Shown: positions 16,566 through 26,573, counted from the stretch's first letter. The stretch: DNA of 64,000 nt from Flavobacterium sp. ZT3R18 (GCF_007097385.1 NZ_VJZS01000002.1:283164-347163), one strand, 5' to 3'. A program made the numbers and translations. The notes: generated from the letters alone by a model not told the origin.

Positions 16566-19403
16566 ATGAATAAATTTTTGCTAGGAATGCTTTTTTTATT
16601 GAATATGAGTTTTGTATTTGCCCAAAAACCAACAGGAATTAAGGGGAAAATCATTGATTCTAAAACCCAAAAACCATTAGAAAATGTAGTGGTAACTATC
16701 CAAAATACACCCCTCATGCAACTCACAACGAGCGATGGAATTTTTAGTTTTTATGCTGTTCCTTCAGGAAATCAATTGGTGCTTTTGCACAGTCAGGGGT
16801 TCAAAGATGCATTGTTTCCTATTGTAATTGTTAAGGATCAAATGCTAGATTTGGGAGCTATTCCATTAGAGGACAATCAAACTTCAGAGCAACAAACAGG
16901 AATTATCACACTACTTGAAAGCGATTTAAGTGATGATAATAGTGGCTCCGAAAGTACTTCGGGGCTTTTGCAATCCTCCAGAGATGCTTTTCAACAAGCG
17001 GCGGCTTTCAATTGGGGGCAAGCCCGTTTTCGGATTCGGGGGTTAGACAGTCAGTATGCCACTACGATGATCAACGGAGTTACGATGAACAAACTTTTTG
17101 ACGGCAGACCACAATGGGGCGATTGGGGCGGATTGAATAATGTGATTCGGAATCAAGAATTTACGGTGGGTTCTTTTCCTTCGGATTATGCTTTTGGCGG
17201 TATTTTGGGAACCCAAGAAATCAACACTCGCGCTTCGATTTACAAACCGGACATGATTCTTTCTTTTTCGGGAACCAATACTAATTATTCCTGGCGAATG
17301 ATGGCTACTTATGCCTCTGGAATGAATAACAAAGGATGGGCTTATGTGGTTTCGGCAGGAACTCGTTGGGCAGACGAGGGGTATTTTGATGGAACCAATT
17401 ATAATGCTTTAGCGGGTTTCATTAGTGTAGAAAAGAAAATAAACGACCAGCATTCTTTGAATTTCTCAGGATTTTACACGCCCAATTCCCGAGCCAAAAA
17501 TTCGCCAAATACCGCTGAAGTTACGGGATTAACGAGCGAAAAATACAATTCGTATTGGGGTTGGCAAGACGGCAAAAAACGGAATGCAAGAATAAAAACG
17601 ATTGAGGAGCCCATCTTGATGCTGAATCATTTTTTTACCCTCAACGATCATACGATTCTGAATTCGAGTTTGACGTATCAATTTGGTAAAATAACGAATA
17701 GTAACATCGATTATCAAAATGGGAATAGTCCAGACCCGACCTATTATAGAAAAATGCCAAGCTATTACAGTTCGTTATATGCACCCGATAACGGAGAATT
17801 TTCAGGAGCATTTATACCCGATTATGAGAATGCAGACAAAAGTGTAGCGCTGTTTCTCGCCAATAATCAAATTGATTGGAAGGCGCTGTATTATGCGAAT
17901 CAATCTCCTGTTTTGGATGCAAGCGGAAAAATAACAGGTTATGCTTCCGCAAAAAGCAATTATGTTTTGTACGAAGATCGTACGGATGACCAAACGATAA
18001 CGGCCAATTCTACCTTTAATACGCAATTGAGTGATACTCTTTTCTTGACGGCAGGAGGTTTTTACAGTCATTTAAAATCCCATAATTACCAACAATTAAC
18101 GGATTTATTGGGAGGTTTGTATTTTGATGATATTGATGTTTTTTATAATGGAAATCAAGCTCAATCGGATTTGAATCATCCCGATAGACAGGTTGTGGTG
18201 GGAGATGCGTATGGCTACAATTTTAATTATGATGCGAATACGTTAAACCTTTTTACCAACTTTAAATTTACGTATGATAAAGTCGATTTTTATTTGGCAC
18301 AAAACTTCATAAGTACGAATTATCAAAGAGAAGGCCTGTACCAAAACGGAATCTACGCAACCAATTCTTTTGGGAAAAGCGAGAAAGTAAAGTTTGAGAA
18401 TTTTGGTTTTAAAGGTGGAATACTTTTTAAAATTTCGGGGAAACAGCAGTTGAATTTTAATGGAGCGTATCTTTCCAATGCCCCAACCATCCGGAATACG
18501 TTTCCCAATTCCCGTTTGAACAATTCGGTTGTAGCGGATTTAGAAAATGAAAACATAAGTAGTTTGGATGTGAGTTATTTTTATCGCACTCCAAAATGGC
18601 AAACCCGTCTCACTCTTTTTTATGCCACGATAAAGAACATCACACAAACTTCTTTCTTTTACGCCGAGGGAATATTTGATGATGGAGCAGGATATGCCAA
18701 TACCGATGCTTTTGTGAGTCAGACTTTAACACATCTAGACAAGAAAAACTTAGGAGCCGAATTCAGTTTTCAGTACCAATTAAGTCCAACTCTAATGACT
18801 AATTTCTCGGCAGCTTATGGTCAATATACGTACGATAGCAATCCCAATGTCACCATAACCAATGACGCTCAAGCCACTATTGAAAATCCCAATCCCGTAT
18901 TTGATTTTGGAACTTCGACATTACAAAATTACCATCAGGGGGGAATGCCTCAGCAAGCGTTTGCTTTAGGAATTGAATACCGAGACCCCAAATATTGGTG
19001 GATTGGTGTCAATATCAATTATTTGGCCGATAGTTTTATAGATATTTCTCCTATTTCCAGAACAGCTACATTCTATAAAAATCCCGAAAGTGGCTTTAAT
19101 TTTCCAGAAGTTTCGGAGGAAAGAGCCAGAGAATTATTAACACAAGAAGCTTTCGAGCCTACCACTTTGTTAAACATTTCGGGAGGTAAGTCTTGGAGAG
19201 TAAAAGGCAAGAATATCGGGCTTTTTGCAACGGTAAATAATGTTCTGGATTTGACTTATAAAACGGGAGGATATGAGCAGGCTCGAAATGCTAATTTTCG
19301 GCAACTCAATCAAGATGTTTCTAGCGGAACTCCCAATTTTGGGAATAAATATTTTTACGGTTACGGGAGAACGTATTTTGTAAACCTGTACATCAATTTA
19401 TAA
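16566..19403 (+). CDS. TonB-dependent receptor with carboxypeptidase-like N-terminal domain
   Basis: Outer-membrane receptor of 945 residues. A signal peptide (FLLGMLFLLNMSFVFAQ) is followed by a carboxypeptidase-D-like domain (GIKGKIIDSKTQKPLENVVV), a long acidic linker (SDLSDDNSGSEST), a plug (ARFRIRGLDSQYATTMINGV, GGLNNVIRNQEFTVGSF, YAFGGILGTQEINTRAS) and a barrel ending YFVNLYINL. The DUF5689 lipoprotein gene follows after 18 bases, so the two very probably form a SusC/SusD-like uptake pair. The substrate is not evident. A perfect inverted repeat lies just upstream and may control expression. Confidence 0.92.
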   Translation: MNKFLLGMLFLLNMSFVFAQKPTGIKGKIIDSKTQKPLENVVVTIQNTPLMQLTTSDGIFSFYAVPSGNQLVLLHSQGFKDALFPIVIVKDQMLDLGAIPLEDNQTSEQQTGIITLLESDLSDDNSGSESTSGLLQSSRDAFQQAAAFNWGQARFRIRGLDSQYATTMINGVTMNKLFDGRPQWGDWGGLNNVIRNQEFTVGSFPSDYAFGGILGTQEINTRASIYKPDMILSFSGTNTNYSWRMMATYASGMNNKGWAYVVSAGTRWADEGYFDGTNYNALAGFISVEKKINDQHSLNFSGFYTPNSRAKNSPNTAEVTGLTSEKYNSYWGWQDGKKRNARIKTIEEPILMLNHFFTLNDHTILNSSLTYQFGKITNSNIDYQNGNSPDPTYYRKMPSYYSSLYAPDNGEFSGAFIPDYENADKSVALFLANNQIDWKALYYANQSPVLDASGKITGYASAKSNYVLYEDRTDDQTITANSTFNTQLSDTLFLTAGGFYSHLKSHNYQQLTDLLGGLYFDDIDVFYNGNQAQSDLNHPDRQVVVGDAYGYNFNYDANTLNLFTNFKFTYDKVDFYLAQNFISTNYQREGLYQNGIYATNSFGKSEKVKFENFGFKGGILFKISGKQQLNFNGAYLSNAPTIRNTFPNSRLNNSVVADLENENISSLDVSYFYRTPKWQTRLTLFYATIKNITQTSFFYAEGIFDDGAGYANTDAFVSQTLTHLDKKNLGAEFSFQYQLSPTLMTNFSAAYGQYTYDSNPNVTITNDAQATIENPNPVFDFGTSTLQNYHQGGMPQQAFALGIEYRDPKYWWIGVNINYLADSFIDISPISRTATFYKNPESGFNFPEVSEERARELLTQEAFEPTTLLNISGGKSWRVKGKNIGLFATVNNVLDLTYKTGGYEQARNANFRQLNQDVSSGTPNFGNKYFYGYGRTYFVNLYINL

Positions 19404-19421
19404 ATTTTTAAAATAAAGAAT

Positions 19422-20771
19422 ATGAAGTTAAAGTACTGCGTTGTTTTTTTAGGAATTGCAATGACTTTTGGTGGCTGCGCAAAGGAGGAATTTGATGTGC
19501 CAAAACTAAGTTGTACCCAACCCGATTTGAAAGTCAATCGTACTGTTGAAGAAGTTCGAGCCACTGCAAGTTCCATAGTGACTCAATATAAATATGATGA
19601 CATTATTGAAGCGTATGTTGTTTCCAGTGATGAGTCTGGAAATTTTTTTAAGACTATTTCGTTTCAAACTTTGGCAACAGCCACAATACCAGCAATGGGT
19701 TTTAGCGTCCCTGTTGATGCTTCGAATACCTACATTGATTTTCGATTAGGGAATAAAGTGTATCTCAAAATGAAAGATCAATATACCGACATTTATTTTG
19801 GAGGAATGCGTATTGGGAGTATTTATGTCAATACCTATAATGAAGGAGGGGTTGGTAGAATTTCTCCAAACGATTATAAAAAAGTCTTGAATGCTTCTTG
19901 TACAATGCTAAGCGAGGAACTACTGGTTCGTCCTATTTCTATACCCGATTTATTGCGCGATTCGAACATCAATACGCTGGTAGAATTGTCGGATGTGCAA
20001 TTTACCAGTGATGCTATTGGTCGTCATTATTATGAAGAGTCCAATGATGTTGGGGGCGCTACCAATTGGAGTTTGATAGATAGATTAGGGAATCAAGTTT
20101 TGTTTCGAACCAGTAGTTTTTCTGATTTTGCTGATAAAATTGTTCCAGACGGAAGTGGAAAAGTACGAGGGGTTTTGACCAAATTTGGCTCGGATTATCA
20201 ATTGTTGGCACGATCCGAAAAAGATGTGATGTTTACCGGTACTGCTACAGTTCCGTTCTTTGCCGAAAATTTCCAAAGTGTAGTGACCAATACTAAACTC
20301 AATCTTCCGGGTTGGGCTAATTTAGTACAAAAAGGAACTAAATTTTGGTTGGGAACTTTGTACGCAGGAAATGGTTATGCCGAGTTTAATGCCACAGGAA
20401 CCAAAGTAGCATCGAATATAGCTTGGCTGATTTCTCCAAAAATTGATATGGATTTGCATACCAAAGAAGTGCTCACTTTTAGATCGGCACAGCATCACTT
20501 GGATGTTGATTCTCCTTTAAATTCGCTCGAAGTATATGTCTCTAAAAACTTTGATGGTTTGAATATTGACAAAGCCACGTGGATTCCACTAAAAGTTATA
20601 TTACCCAAACAAGCAACACCTTGGTATCAGTTTGTGGGTTCTGGAGGAATTGATTTGTCATCCTATGCGGGTAAAATAAATATTGCTTTCAAGTACACCG
20701 GCTCAGGAAAGAATCTTGCTTTGGATGGCGCTTTTCAAGTAGACGATGTTCAGATTTTTGGAGATAAATAA
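19422..20771 (+). CDS. DUF5689-domain surface lipoprotein paired with the TonB receptor
   Basis: Predicted outer-membrane lipoprotein of 449 residues. The signal ends in the lipobox FGGC with Cys at about residue 19. The first half (PDLKVNRTVEEVRAT to about residue 260, with the OB-like KVYLKMKDQYTDIYFGGMRIG region) fits DUF5689. The second half (FFAENFQSV, LPGWANLVQKGTKFWLG, IAFKYTGSGKNLALDGAFQVDDVQIFG) resembles a C-terminal jelly-roll/adhesin domain. It follows the TonB receptor closely and ends at a strong terminator. Such proteins may play the substrate-capturing SusD role; this one's ligand is unknown. Confidence 0.85.
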   Translation: MKLKYCVVFLGIAMTFGGCAKEEFDVPKLSCTQPDLKVNRTVEEVRATASSIVTQYKYDDIIEAYVVSSDESGNFFKTISFQTLATATIPAMGFSVPVDASNTYIDFRLGNKVYLKMKDQYTDIYFGGMRIGSIYVNTYNEGGVGRISPNDYKKVLNASCTMLSEELLVRPISIPDLLRDSNINTLVELSDVQFTSDAIGRHYYEESNDVGGATNWSLIDRLGNQVLFRTSSFSDFADKIVPDGSGKVRGVLTKFGSDYQLLARSEKDVMFTGTATVPFFAENFQSVVTNTKLNLPGWANLVQKGTKFWLGTLYAGNGYAEFNATGTKVASNIAWLISPKIDMDLHTKEVLTFRSAQHHLDVDSPLNSLEVYVSKNFDGLNIDKATWIPLKVILPKQATPWYQFVGSGGIDLSSYAGKINIAFKYTGSGKNLALDGAFQVDDVQIFGDK

Positions 20772-20811
20772 AAAACCGTCTTGAATCTATTTAAGAGACA
20801 AGACGGTTTTT
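20771..20811. terminator. Bidirectional terminator between the DUF5689 gene and pyk
   Basis: A perfect 13-bp stem AAAAACCGTCTTG / CAAGACGGTTTTT with A and T tracts on both sides, placed between convergent genes. Confidence 0.92.
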
Positions 20812-20840
20812 AAGTGTTGTTTGTATAAGGGTTTTTGAAA

Positions 20841-22271
20841 CTATTCTATTTCAGAAACTCTTAATGTGTTTACCATTCCTTTTTCAATGATTGGCATTGC
20901 AGCTAAGTTAATTAGGAAATCTCCTTTTTTTACAAAACCTTTTTCTTTTACAATCGCATTTACGTCTGTAACGGTATCATCGGTACTTACTCTTTTGTCA
21001 TAATAGAAAGATTTTACTCCCCATAATAAATTAAGTTGGGTAAGGATTCTTTTATTTGAAGTAAAAACCAAAATATGGGCAGATGGTCTCCAAGCCGAAA
21101 TTTGGAAAGCCGTATAGCCACTATTGGTCAAGGTACAAATCGCTTTTGCTTTAATCACATTGGCCATAAGGGCAGCGTGATGACAAATTGTTTTAGTGAT
21201 AAAACGGTTTGTTCTTACTTGTGGTGTGTTTTGTGGAACTTGGATAAGCGGAGAATCTTCAACTGCTTCAATAATTTGAGTCATTTTTTGGATTACTTGT
21301 ACTGGATAATTTCCTGTAGCAGTTTCTCCAGAAAGCATTACTGCATCGGCTCCATCCATTACAGAGTTGGCAACATCATTTACTTCAGCACGGGTTGGTG
21401 TCAAGCTTGTGATCATTGTTTCCATCATCTGAGTAGCAACAATTACAGGAATTCTCGCTGTTTTTGCTCTGCGAATTAATTCTTTTTGAACCAATGGCAC
21501 TTCATGAGCAGGAAGTTCAACTCCTAAATCACCACGAGCTACCATCAAAGCATCGCAATAAGCAACAATTCGATCTATGTTTTCTAATGCCTCAGGCATC
21601 TCTATCTTGGCGATAATCGGGATTTTGTATTCAGAATGTTTGGCAATTAAGTCTTGTAAGTCTTGTAAATCTTGTGGCGTTTTTACAAAAGAAAGAGCAA
21701 TCCAGTCTAAATTTTGTTCTATTGCAAAAATAGCATCTGCAACATCTTTTTCAGTCATCGCTGGTAAAGAAATTTTAGTGTTAGGTAAATTTACCCCTTT
21801 CTTAGATTTTAATTCACCCCCTTGAATTACACGAGCTACAACTTCTGATTTCTTATCAGTTGTAACAATTTCAAAAATCAGTTTTCCGTCATCCAGTAAT
21901 ATTCTTTCTCCCGGATTTACATCATTTGGAAAATTGGCATATTTCATGAATACTTTCTTGGCAGTACCCAGTATATCTTCGGCGGTTGTGAAAGTAATTA
22001 AATCACCGTCATTTACTACAACACCATCTTCCATAACACCAACACGTAGTTTAGGTCCTTGTAAATCTCCTAGAATTGCGGTAGTATATCCAAACTCTTC
22101 ATTCAGACCTCGTATAATACTTATTTTTTGTTTTACATCCTCGTAATCAGCATGCGAAAAATTCACTCTAAATACATTTACTCCTGCATCAATCATGTCT
22201 TTTATGATTTCTCTTGTACTACATGCAGGCCCAAGTGTGGCTACAATTTTGGTTTTTTTGTTTGTAAGCAT
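20841..22271 (-). CDS. pyk: Pyruvate kinase
   Basis: Cytoplasmic glycolytic enzyme making ATP and pyruvate from phosphoenolpyruvate and ADP. Its 476 residues are typical. Visible: KIVATLGPACST at the N-terminus, FRVNFSH (conserved Arg and Asn), LLDDGKLIFEIV, IIAKIEMPEALENID (the catalytic Lys and metal-binding Glu of the signature), MVARGDLGVELP, ATQMMETMI and GADAVMLSGETATG. The C-terminal allosteric domain is present. It lies 5 bases after the IPExxxVDY gene and is the last gene of the acpP-fabF-rnc operon. Confidence 0.97.
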   Translation of the reverse strand: MLTNKKTKIVATLGPACSTREIIKDMIDAGVNVFRVNFSHADYEDVKQKISIIRGLNEEFGYTTAILGDLQGPKLRVGVMEDGVVVNDGDLITFTTAEDILGTAKKVFMKYANFPNDVNPGERILLDDGKLIFEIVTTDKKSEVVARVIQGGELKSKKGVNLPNTKISLPAMTEKDVADAIFAIEQNLDWIALSFVKTPQDLQDLQDLIAKHSEYKIPIIAKIEMPEALENIDRIVAYCDALMVARGDLGVELPAHEVPLVQKELIRRAKTARIPVIVATQMMETMITSLTPTRAEVNDVANSVMDGADAVMLSGETATGNYPVQVIQKMTQIIEAVEDSPLIQVPQNTPQVRTNRFITKTICHHAALMANVIKAKAICTLTNSGYTAFQISAWRPSAHILVFTSNKRILTQLNLLWGVKSFYYDKRVSTDDTVTDVNAIVKEKGFVKKGDFLINLAAMPIIEKGMVNTLRVSEIE

Positions 22272-22276
22272 TGGTA

Positions 22277-22765
22277 TTAAAAAATTAAATTGTTTTTTGA
22301 TTTTAGTTTATTAGTGTCAACAATATACATCGTAGTTATATTGTCAATGGTATTTAATGTATTCTGTATTTTTAAAATATTTAAATCGGCTACGCCGTTT
22401 TCTATTTTCAAAAAGTAATCTGCTTTTTTGAATTCTGGAAGCATATACACTTTTGATGAAACGTCCATGTTCATATTAGAAAACAAGTCCAGACTCTCTT
22501 TTTTTTGTTTTTGAATGACTTCGTTTTTATTTTGTATCAAATCCCAAGAAATTTCTTTTTTCTTTTCATAATAATGAAATCTCGAAAAATGGACTTCTCC
22601 ATCTTTTCCAGTAATTTGAATTTCTTTTTTAGATTTACTAAGGCTTACATTAAATTTTTGATTGATGTAATAAGCCAATCGATAATCATCTAATGAGGTA
22701 TAAATAGCAATTAGACTATAATCTATTTCGTCAAATTCGCCAAGATCTAATTTATGAATTGCCAT
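22277..22765 (-). CDS. IPExxxVDY family protein
   Basis: A 162-residue protein of a Bacteroidota family named after a conserved motif, seen here as LPEFKKADYFLKI, with Ala for the Val of the family name. It is Lys-rich with no signal peptide or membrane segment. The function is unknown. The family is, to my knowledge, usually found between rnc and pyk in flavobacteria, exactly as here: 108 bp after rnc and 5 bp before pyk. The conserved order suggests a link with translation or RNA, but that is inference. Confidence 0.85.
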   Translation of the reverse strand: MAIHKLDLGEFDEIDYSLIAIYTSLDDYRLAYYINQKFNVSLSKSKKEIQITGKDGEVHFSRFHYYEKKKEISWDLIQNKNEVIQKQKKESLDLFSNMNMDVSSKVYMLPEFKKADYFLKIENGVADLNILKIQNTLNTIDNITTMYIVDTNKLKSKNNLIF

Positions 22766-22873
22766 TTCATTTACATATAAAGCGTAAATATACCATTTCT
22801 ATTCAAGCAAATAGAAGGCAAATAGCTAGGATTATACTATTTTATTAACGAAAACGATGTAGTATTACTAACG

Positions 22874-23620
22874 TTATAGTTGTTTTCTGTCAATTTTTTC
22901 TTGAAAAGCAAAATAAGCGCGTTGGGATGCTTTCTCTTCTGCTTTCTTTTTTGAAGTCGCTCTGGCTTTGGCGATAACTTTATCGTCAATACTAAGTTTT
23001 ACACCAAATAAACGTTGACCATCTATGGCATTATCTTCAAAAATGTCATAATGAAATACTTTTTTTTCTTTTTGACACCATTCTATAACCAAGCTTTTAT
23101 AGCTGATCACTTTTCCTTCTAATCGAGCAATATCTACATAAGGTACGATTACTCTTTTTTGGATAAATTTTTCACAATATTCATAGCCTCTGTCTAAGTA
23201 GATGGCTCCAACTAATGATTCGAAAATATTACCGTGTATGTTTTCTCCAAAATGATGTAAAGGAACTTTGCTTTCAATAAATTGAATTAAATTTAAATCC
23301 TTTCCTAGTTCATTTAAGTGTTCTCTACTAACAATTTTAGAACGCATTTTGGTAAGGTAACCCTCATCTCCCAAAGGAGCTTCAGTAAAAAGGTAGGCTG
23401 CTATAACTGAACTTAGCATGGCATCCCCAAGAAATTCCAGTCTTTCGTAATTAATGGGATTTCCTTTTAAATCCAACCGATTGGAAGAGCGGTGGGTGAA
23501 AGCTTTTTTGTAAAACTCAAGAGTTAGTGGGCTAAATCCAAGAATAGGTTGAATAGCATCAAAAAAAATCCCGTCTTCTGGAGAACGGGATTTTGAGAAT
23601 ATTTTTTTTAGGATACGCAT
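22874..23620 (-). CDS. rnc: Ribonuclease III
   Basis: Double-stranded-RNA endonuclease for rRNA and mRNA processing. Its 248 residues are typical. The catalytic signature is NYERLEFLGDAMLSSVIA (about residues 53-70), with the second acidic cluster in NIFESLVGAIYLDRG. The C-terminal double-stranded-RNA-binding domain runs from SYKSLVIEWCQKEKK to KKKAEEKASQRAYFAFQ. The gene starts 3 bases after the fabF stop, so translation is probably coupled to it. Confidence 0.97.
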   Translation of the reverse strand: MRILKKIFSKSRSPEDGIFFDAIQPILGFSPLTLEFYKKAFTHRSSNRLDLKGNPINYERLEFLGDAMLSSVIAAYLFTEAPLGDEGYLTKMRSKIVSREHLNELGKDLNLIQFIESKVPLHHFGENIHGNIFESLVGAIYLDRGYEYCEKFIQKRVIVPYVDIARLEGKVISYKSLVIEWCQKEKKVFHYDIFEDNAIDGQRLFGVKLSIDDKVIAKARATSKKKAEEKASQRAYFAFQEKIDRKQL

Positions 23621-23623
23621 CTA

Positions 23624-24880
23624 TTATTCGTTTTCTAATTTTTTAAATAGAACGCAAGCATTGTGACCTCCAAATCCGAAAGTATTACTCATAGCCACAT
23701 TTACCTCTCTCTTTTGGGCTACGTTGAGAGTTAGATTTAGGCTAGGGTCAATTGTTGGATCTGCAACTTGATGATTAATTGTTGGAGGAATTATTCCGTA
23801 TTTCATAGCTAGAATAGAAGCTATTGCTTCAATTGCTCCAGCACCACCAAGTAAATGACCAGTCATTGATTTGGTTGAATTTATATTTATATTTTTTGCA
23901 TGACTCCCAAAAACATGACTAATTGCTTTCAATTCGGCAACATCTCCCAAAGGCGTAGAAGTTCCATGAGTATTGATGTGGTCTACTTGGTCTGGAGTCA
24001 TTCCTGCATCTCTCAAAGTGTTCTCCATTACGGCAATTACACCTATTCCTTCAGGATGCGGGGCCGTCAAATGATAAGCATCAGAGGACATACCACAACC
24101 ACCAACCTCACAATATATTTTTGCACCCCTTGCTTTTGCGTGTTCATATTCTTCAAATACTAAAGCTCCAGATCCTTCACCAAGTACAAATCCATCTCGT
24201 GTGGCGTCAAATGGTCTTGAAGCAGTCTCTGGACTGTCATTTCTAGTGGATAATGCATGCATAGAACTAAATCCGCCCATTCCTGCAATGGTTATGGCAG
24301 CTTCAGATCCTCCAGTAATAATTACATCACACATTCCCAATCGGATATAGTTGAAAGCATCAATCATGGCATTTGAAGAGGAGGCACAGGCTGAAACTGT
24401 TGTGTAATTGGGACCCATAAAGCCATTTCTCATAGAGATATGAGCGGGTGCTATATCGGCAATCATTTTAGGAATAAAGAAAGGATTAAATTTTGGAGTA
24501 CCGTCGCATTTAGCATAATATAATACCTCGTCTTGAAAGGTTTCTAATCCACCAATTCCAGCTCCCCAAATCACACCTACTCTTTGTTTATCTATATTTT
24601 CCGGAGTAATTCCAGCATCTTTTATGGCTTCATCACTAGAGGCAATAGCATATTGTGCAAATTTATCCAATCTTCTGGCTTCTTTGCGATCCATGTATAC
24701 TTCAAAGTTGAAATTTTTAACTTCACAAGCAAATTTCGTCTTATGTTTTTCAGTATCATAATACGTAATGGGTGCTGCACCGCTTATCCCATTAATAAGT
24801 CCATTCCAATATTCTTGGATATTATTTCCAATGGGAGTAAGAGCACCAAGGCCTGTTACAACAACTCTTTTTAAAACCAT
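23624..24880 (-). CDS. fabF: Beta-ketoacyl-ACP synthase II
   Basis: Condensing enzyme of fatty-acid elongation, joining malonyl-ACP to acyl-ACP. Its 418 residues match the family. The active-site Cys is in TVSACASSSNAM, and the two catalytic His are in INTHGTSTPLGD and KSMTGHLLGGAGA. It ends with SNTFGFGGHNACVLF. The order acpP-fabF-rnc on the minus strand is the common one in bacteria. The 180-bp gap to acpP contains the acpP terminator. Confidence 0.97.
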   Translation of the reverse strand: MVLKRVVVTGLGALTPIGNNIQEYWNGLINGISGAAPITYYDTEKHKTKFACEVKNFNFEVYMDRKEARRLDKFAQYAIASSDEAIKDAGITPENIDKQRVGVIWGAGIGGLETFQDEVLYYAKCDGTPKFNPFFIPKMIADIAPAHISMRNGFMGPNYTTVSACASSSNAMIDAFNYIRLGMCDVIITGGSEAAITIAGMGGFSSMHALSTRNDSPETASRPFDATRDGFVLGEGSGALVFEEYEHAKARGAKIYCEVGGCGMSSDAYHLTAPHPEGIGVIAVMENTLRDAGMTPDQVDHINTHGTSTPLGDVAELKAISHVFGSHAKNININSTKSMTGHLLGGAGAIEAIASILAMKYGIIPPTINHQVADPTIDPSLNLTLNVAQKREVNVAMSNTFGFGGHNACVLFKKLENE

Positions 24881-25021
24881 AACTCTTTTGTTTTGTTATC
24901 TTTTTAAACAAATAAAGCCCATGCTTTCTATACTGTAATAGTATTGTAAAAGAGCAATGGGTATTATAATATAAATATATTTAGATTGAATTTCAATCGA
25001 AAATTTAATTTAAAAAATAAT

Positions 25022-25055
25022 AACACCCGAATACAAAAAAATGTAAACGGGTGTT
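25022..25055 (-). terminator. Hairpin terminator or attenuator after acpP
   Basis: AACACCCG / CGGGTGTT with an A-rich loop, just downstream of acpP on the minus strand. If only partly effective it would give more acpP than fabF transcript, as the need for carrier protein suggests. Confidence 0.6.
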
Positions 25056-25061
25056 TAATTA

Positions 25062-25298
25062 TTATTTCTTAGCTTCCTCGATGTAAGAGATAGCTTGACC
25101 TACAGTAGCGATGTTTTCTGCTTGATCGTCTGGAATTTGAATGTCAAATTCTTTTTCGAATTCCATAATAAGCTCAACAGTGTCTAATGAGTCAGCTCCT
25201 AAATCATTAGTGAAGCTTGCTTCTGTTACAACTTCGTTTTCGTCAACACCTAATTTGTCTACGATAATCGCTTTTACTCTTGATGCAATGTCTGACAT
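25062..25298 (-). CDS. acpP: Acyl carrier protein
   Basis: Acidic 78-residue carrier of growing acyl chains. The phosphopantetheine attachment Ser37 is in the motif [15 protein letters not shown]. It is highly negatively charged with no Cys. It is the first gene of the acpP-fabF-rnc group, with a good promoter (TTG, 19-base spacer, TATTTTTG) upstream and a hairpin right after the stop. Confidence 0.98.
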   Translation of the reverse strand: MSDIASRVKAIIVDKLGVDENEVVTEASFTNDLGADSLDTVELIMEFEKEFDIQIPDDQAENIATVGQAISYIEEAKK

Positions 25299-25329
25299 AA
25301 TCTTTTAATTTTAGAATTTAATTTGTTGG

Positions 25330-25359
25330 CAAAAATAAAACAACTTTATTTTAAAACAA
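25330..25359 (-). promoter_or_regulatory. Promoter of acpP
   Basis: On the minus strand, TTG (25357-25359), 19 bases, then TATTTTTG (25330-25337), with the acpP ATG 31 bases downstream of the box. Confidence 0.65.
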
Positions 25360-25475
25360 CTATTTAGTGAATAAATGTGAGCACTAATTTATAAAATTTA
25401 TTTTGACAAAGATTTCTCAATCCTATTTATTTTCAATTTTTATTCCTTTTTTTGCATAAATTAATGGATTGAATT

Positions 25476-26045
25476 ATGAAAAAAATTGTGATTTTTGCTT
25501 CTGGATCGGGGACTAACGCTGAAAATGTTATCCAGTATTTTGCCACAAGGAGTATTGGAAATGTTGTTGGAGTTTTTACAAATAATGCAAATGCTAAAGT
25601 GATTGATAGAGCAAAAAATCTGGAGGTTCCCACGGTTATTTTTTCTAAAGATGACTTAAATTCAGGAAAAACACTACAAGAGTTGAATTTGTTTCAGCCA
25701 GATTTAATCGTGCTTGCTGGTTTTTTGTTGAAATTCCCGTCAACTATAATTGAAGTCTATCCCAATCAAATCGTAAATATACATCCAGCACTATTGCCAA
25801 AATATGGTGGAAAAGGAATGTATGGAATGCATATTCATAAAGCGGTTGTCGAAAATAATGAAAAAGAAACTGGAATTACTATTCATTATGTAAACGAGAA
25901 TTATGATGAAGGGAATATTGTTTTTCAGCAAAGTGTTGTTTTGACAGAAACGGATACTCCAGAAGATGTTGCGGCAAAAATTCACACATTAGAACAAAAA
26001 CATTTTCCAGAAGAAATTGAAAAATTGCTTTTATCCAACCTTTAA
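25476..26045 (+). CDS. purN: Phosphoribosylglycinamide formyltransferase
   Basis: Transfers the formyl group of 10-formyltetrahydrofolate to GAR in de novo purine synthesis. 189 residues. KIVIFASGSGTNAENVIQYF forms the phosphate-binding start. The catalytic Asn-His-Asp set is in VNIHPALLPKYGGKGMYG (Asn, His) and in the folate-binding segment ITIHYVNENYDEGNIVFQ (Asp). It is divergent from acpP. The RNase H gene starts about 10 bases after its stop, so the two are probably one transcript. Confidence 0.95.
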   Translation: MKKIVIFASGSGTNAENVIQYFATRSIGNVVGVFTNNANAKVIDRAKNLEVPTVIFSKDDLNSGKTLQELNLFQPDLIVLAGFLLKFPSTIIEVYPNQIVNIHPALLPKYGGKGMYGMHIHKAVVENNEKETGITIHYVNENYDEGNIVFQQSVVLTETDTPEDVAAKIHTLEQKHFPEEIEKLLLSNL

Positions 26046-26055
26046 GACTTACCTA

Positions 26056-26535
26056 TTGAAATACGACGTACATATATATACAGACGGTGCTGCCAAAGGG
26101 AATCCTGGAAATGGAGGCTATGGAGTAGTTATGGAATGGGTTGGAAAACCGTATAAAAAAGAATTTTACGAGGGTTTTAGACACACGACCAATAATAGAA
26201 TGGAATTGTTAGGTGTTATCGTAGGCTTAGAAAAATTAAAAAATGAGAATACGTCTGTTTTAGTGATCTCAGATTCGAAGTATGTTGTGGACTCTGTGCA
26301 AAAGAAATGGGTTTTTGGCTGGGAGAAAAAAGGGTTTGAAGGAAAGAAAAACCCTGATTTATGGAAACGCTTTCTGGTTGTTTACCGAAAACATCAGGTG
26401 GATTTCAAATGGATAAAAGGGCACAATAACCACCCCCAAAACGAAAGATGCGATGAACTGGCTGTTATGGCTGCCATGCAAAAACAAGTTTCTATTGATG
26501 CATTTTATGAAAAAGAAGTAGGGAAGTTGTTTTAG
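26056..26535 (+). CDS. rnhA: Ribonuclease HI
   Basis: Cuts the RNA strand of RNA-DNA hybrids. 159 residues from the TTG at 26056, which gives an N-terminus (KYDVHIYTDGAAKGNPGNGG) matching the family. A longer frame back to 26017 would overlap purN and adds non-conserved residues. The catalytic acidic residues are visible in YTDGAAKGNPG (Asp), NNRMELLGVI (Glu), VISDSKYVVDS (Asp) and the final NERCDELAV (Asp). KGHNNHPQNE is the active-site His loop. Confidence 0.94.
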   Translation: MKYDVHIYTDGAAKGNPGNGGYGVVMEWVGKPYKKEFYEGFRHTTNNRMELLGVIVGLEKLKNENTSVLVISDSKYVVDSVQKKWVFGWEKKGFEGKKNPDLWKRFLVVYRKHQVDFKWIKGHNNHPQNERCDELAVMAAMQKQVSIDAFYEKEVGKLF

Positions 26536-26558
26536 GAATGATATAATTTGTAAATTTG
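26527..26558 (+). promoter_or_regulatory. Promoter of the toxin-antitoxin pair
   Basis: TTG (26527-26529), 21-base spacer, TAAATTTG (26551-26558), 15 bases before the ATG at 26574. The box overlaps the upstream in-frame TTG at 26556, arguing against that start. Confidence 0.65.
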
Positions 26559-26573
26559 TTTAAATGCCTGATT

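Noticed and set aside
21075..21479. Open frame of 134 codons opposite pyruvate kinase
   Set aside because: Shadow frame rich in Cys, Ser and His, lying entirely within pyk.
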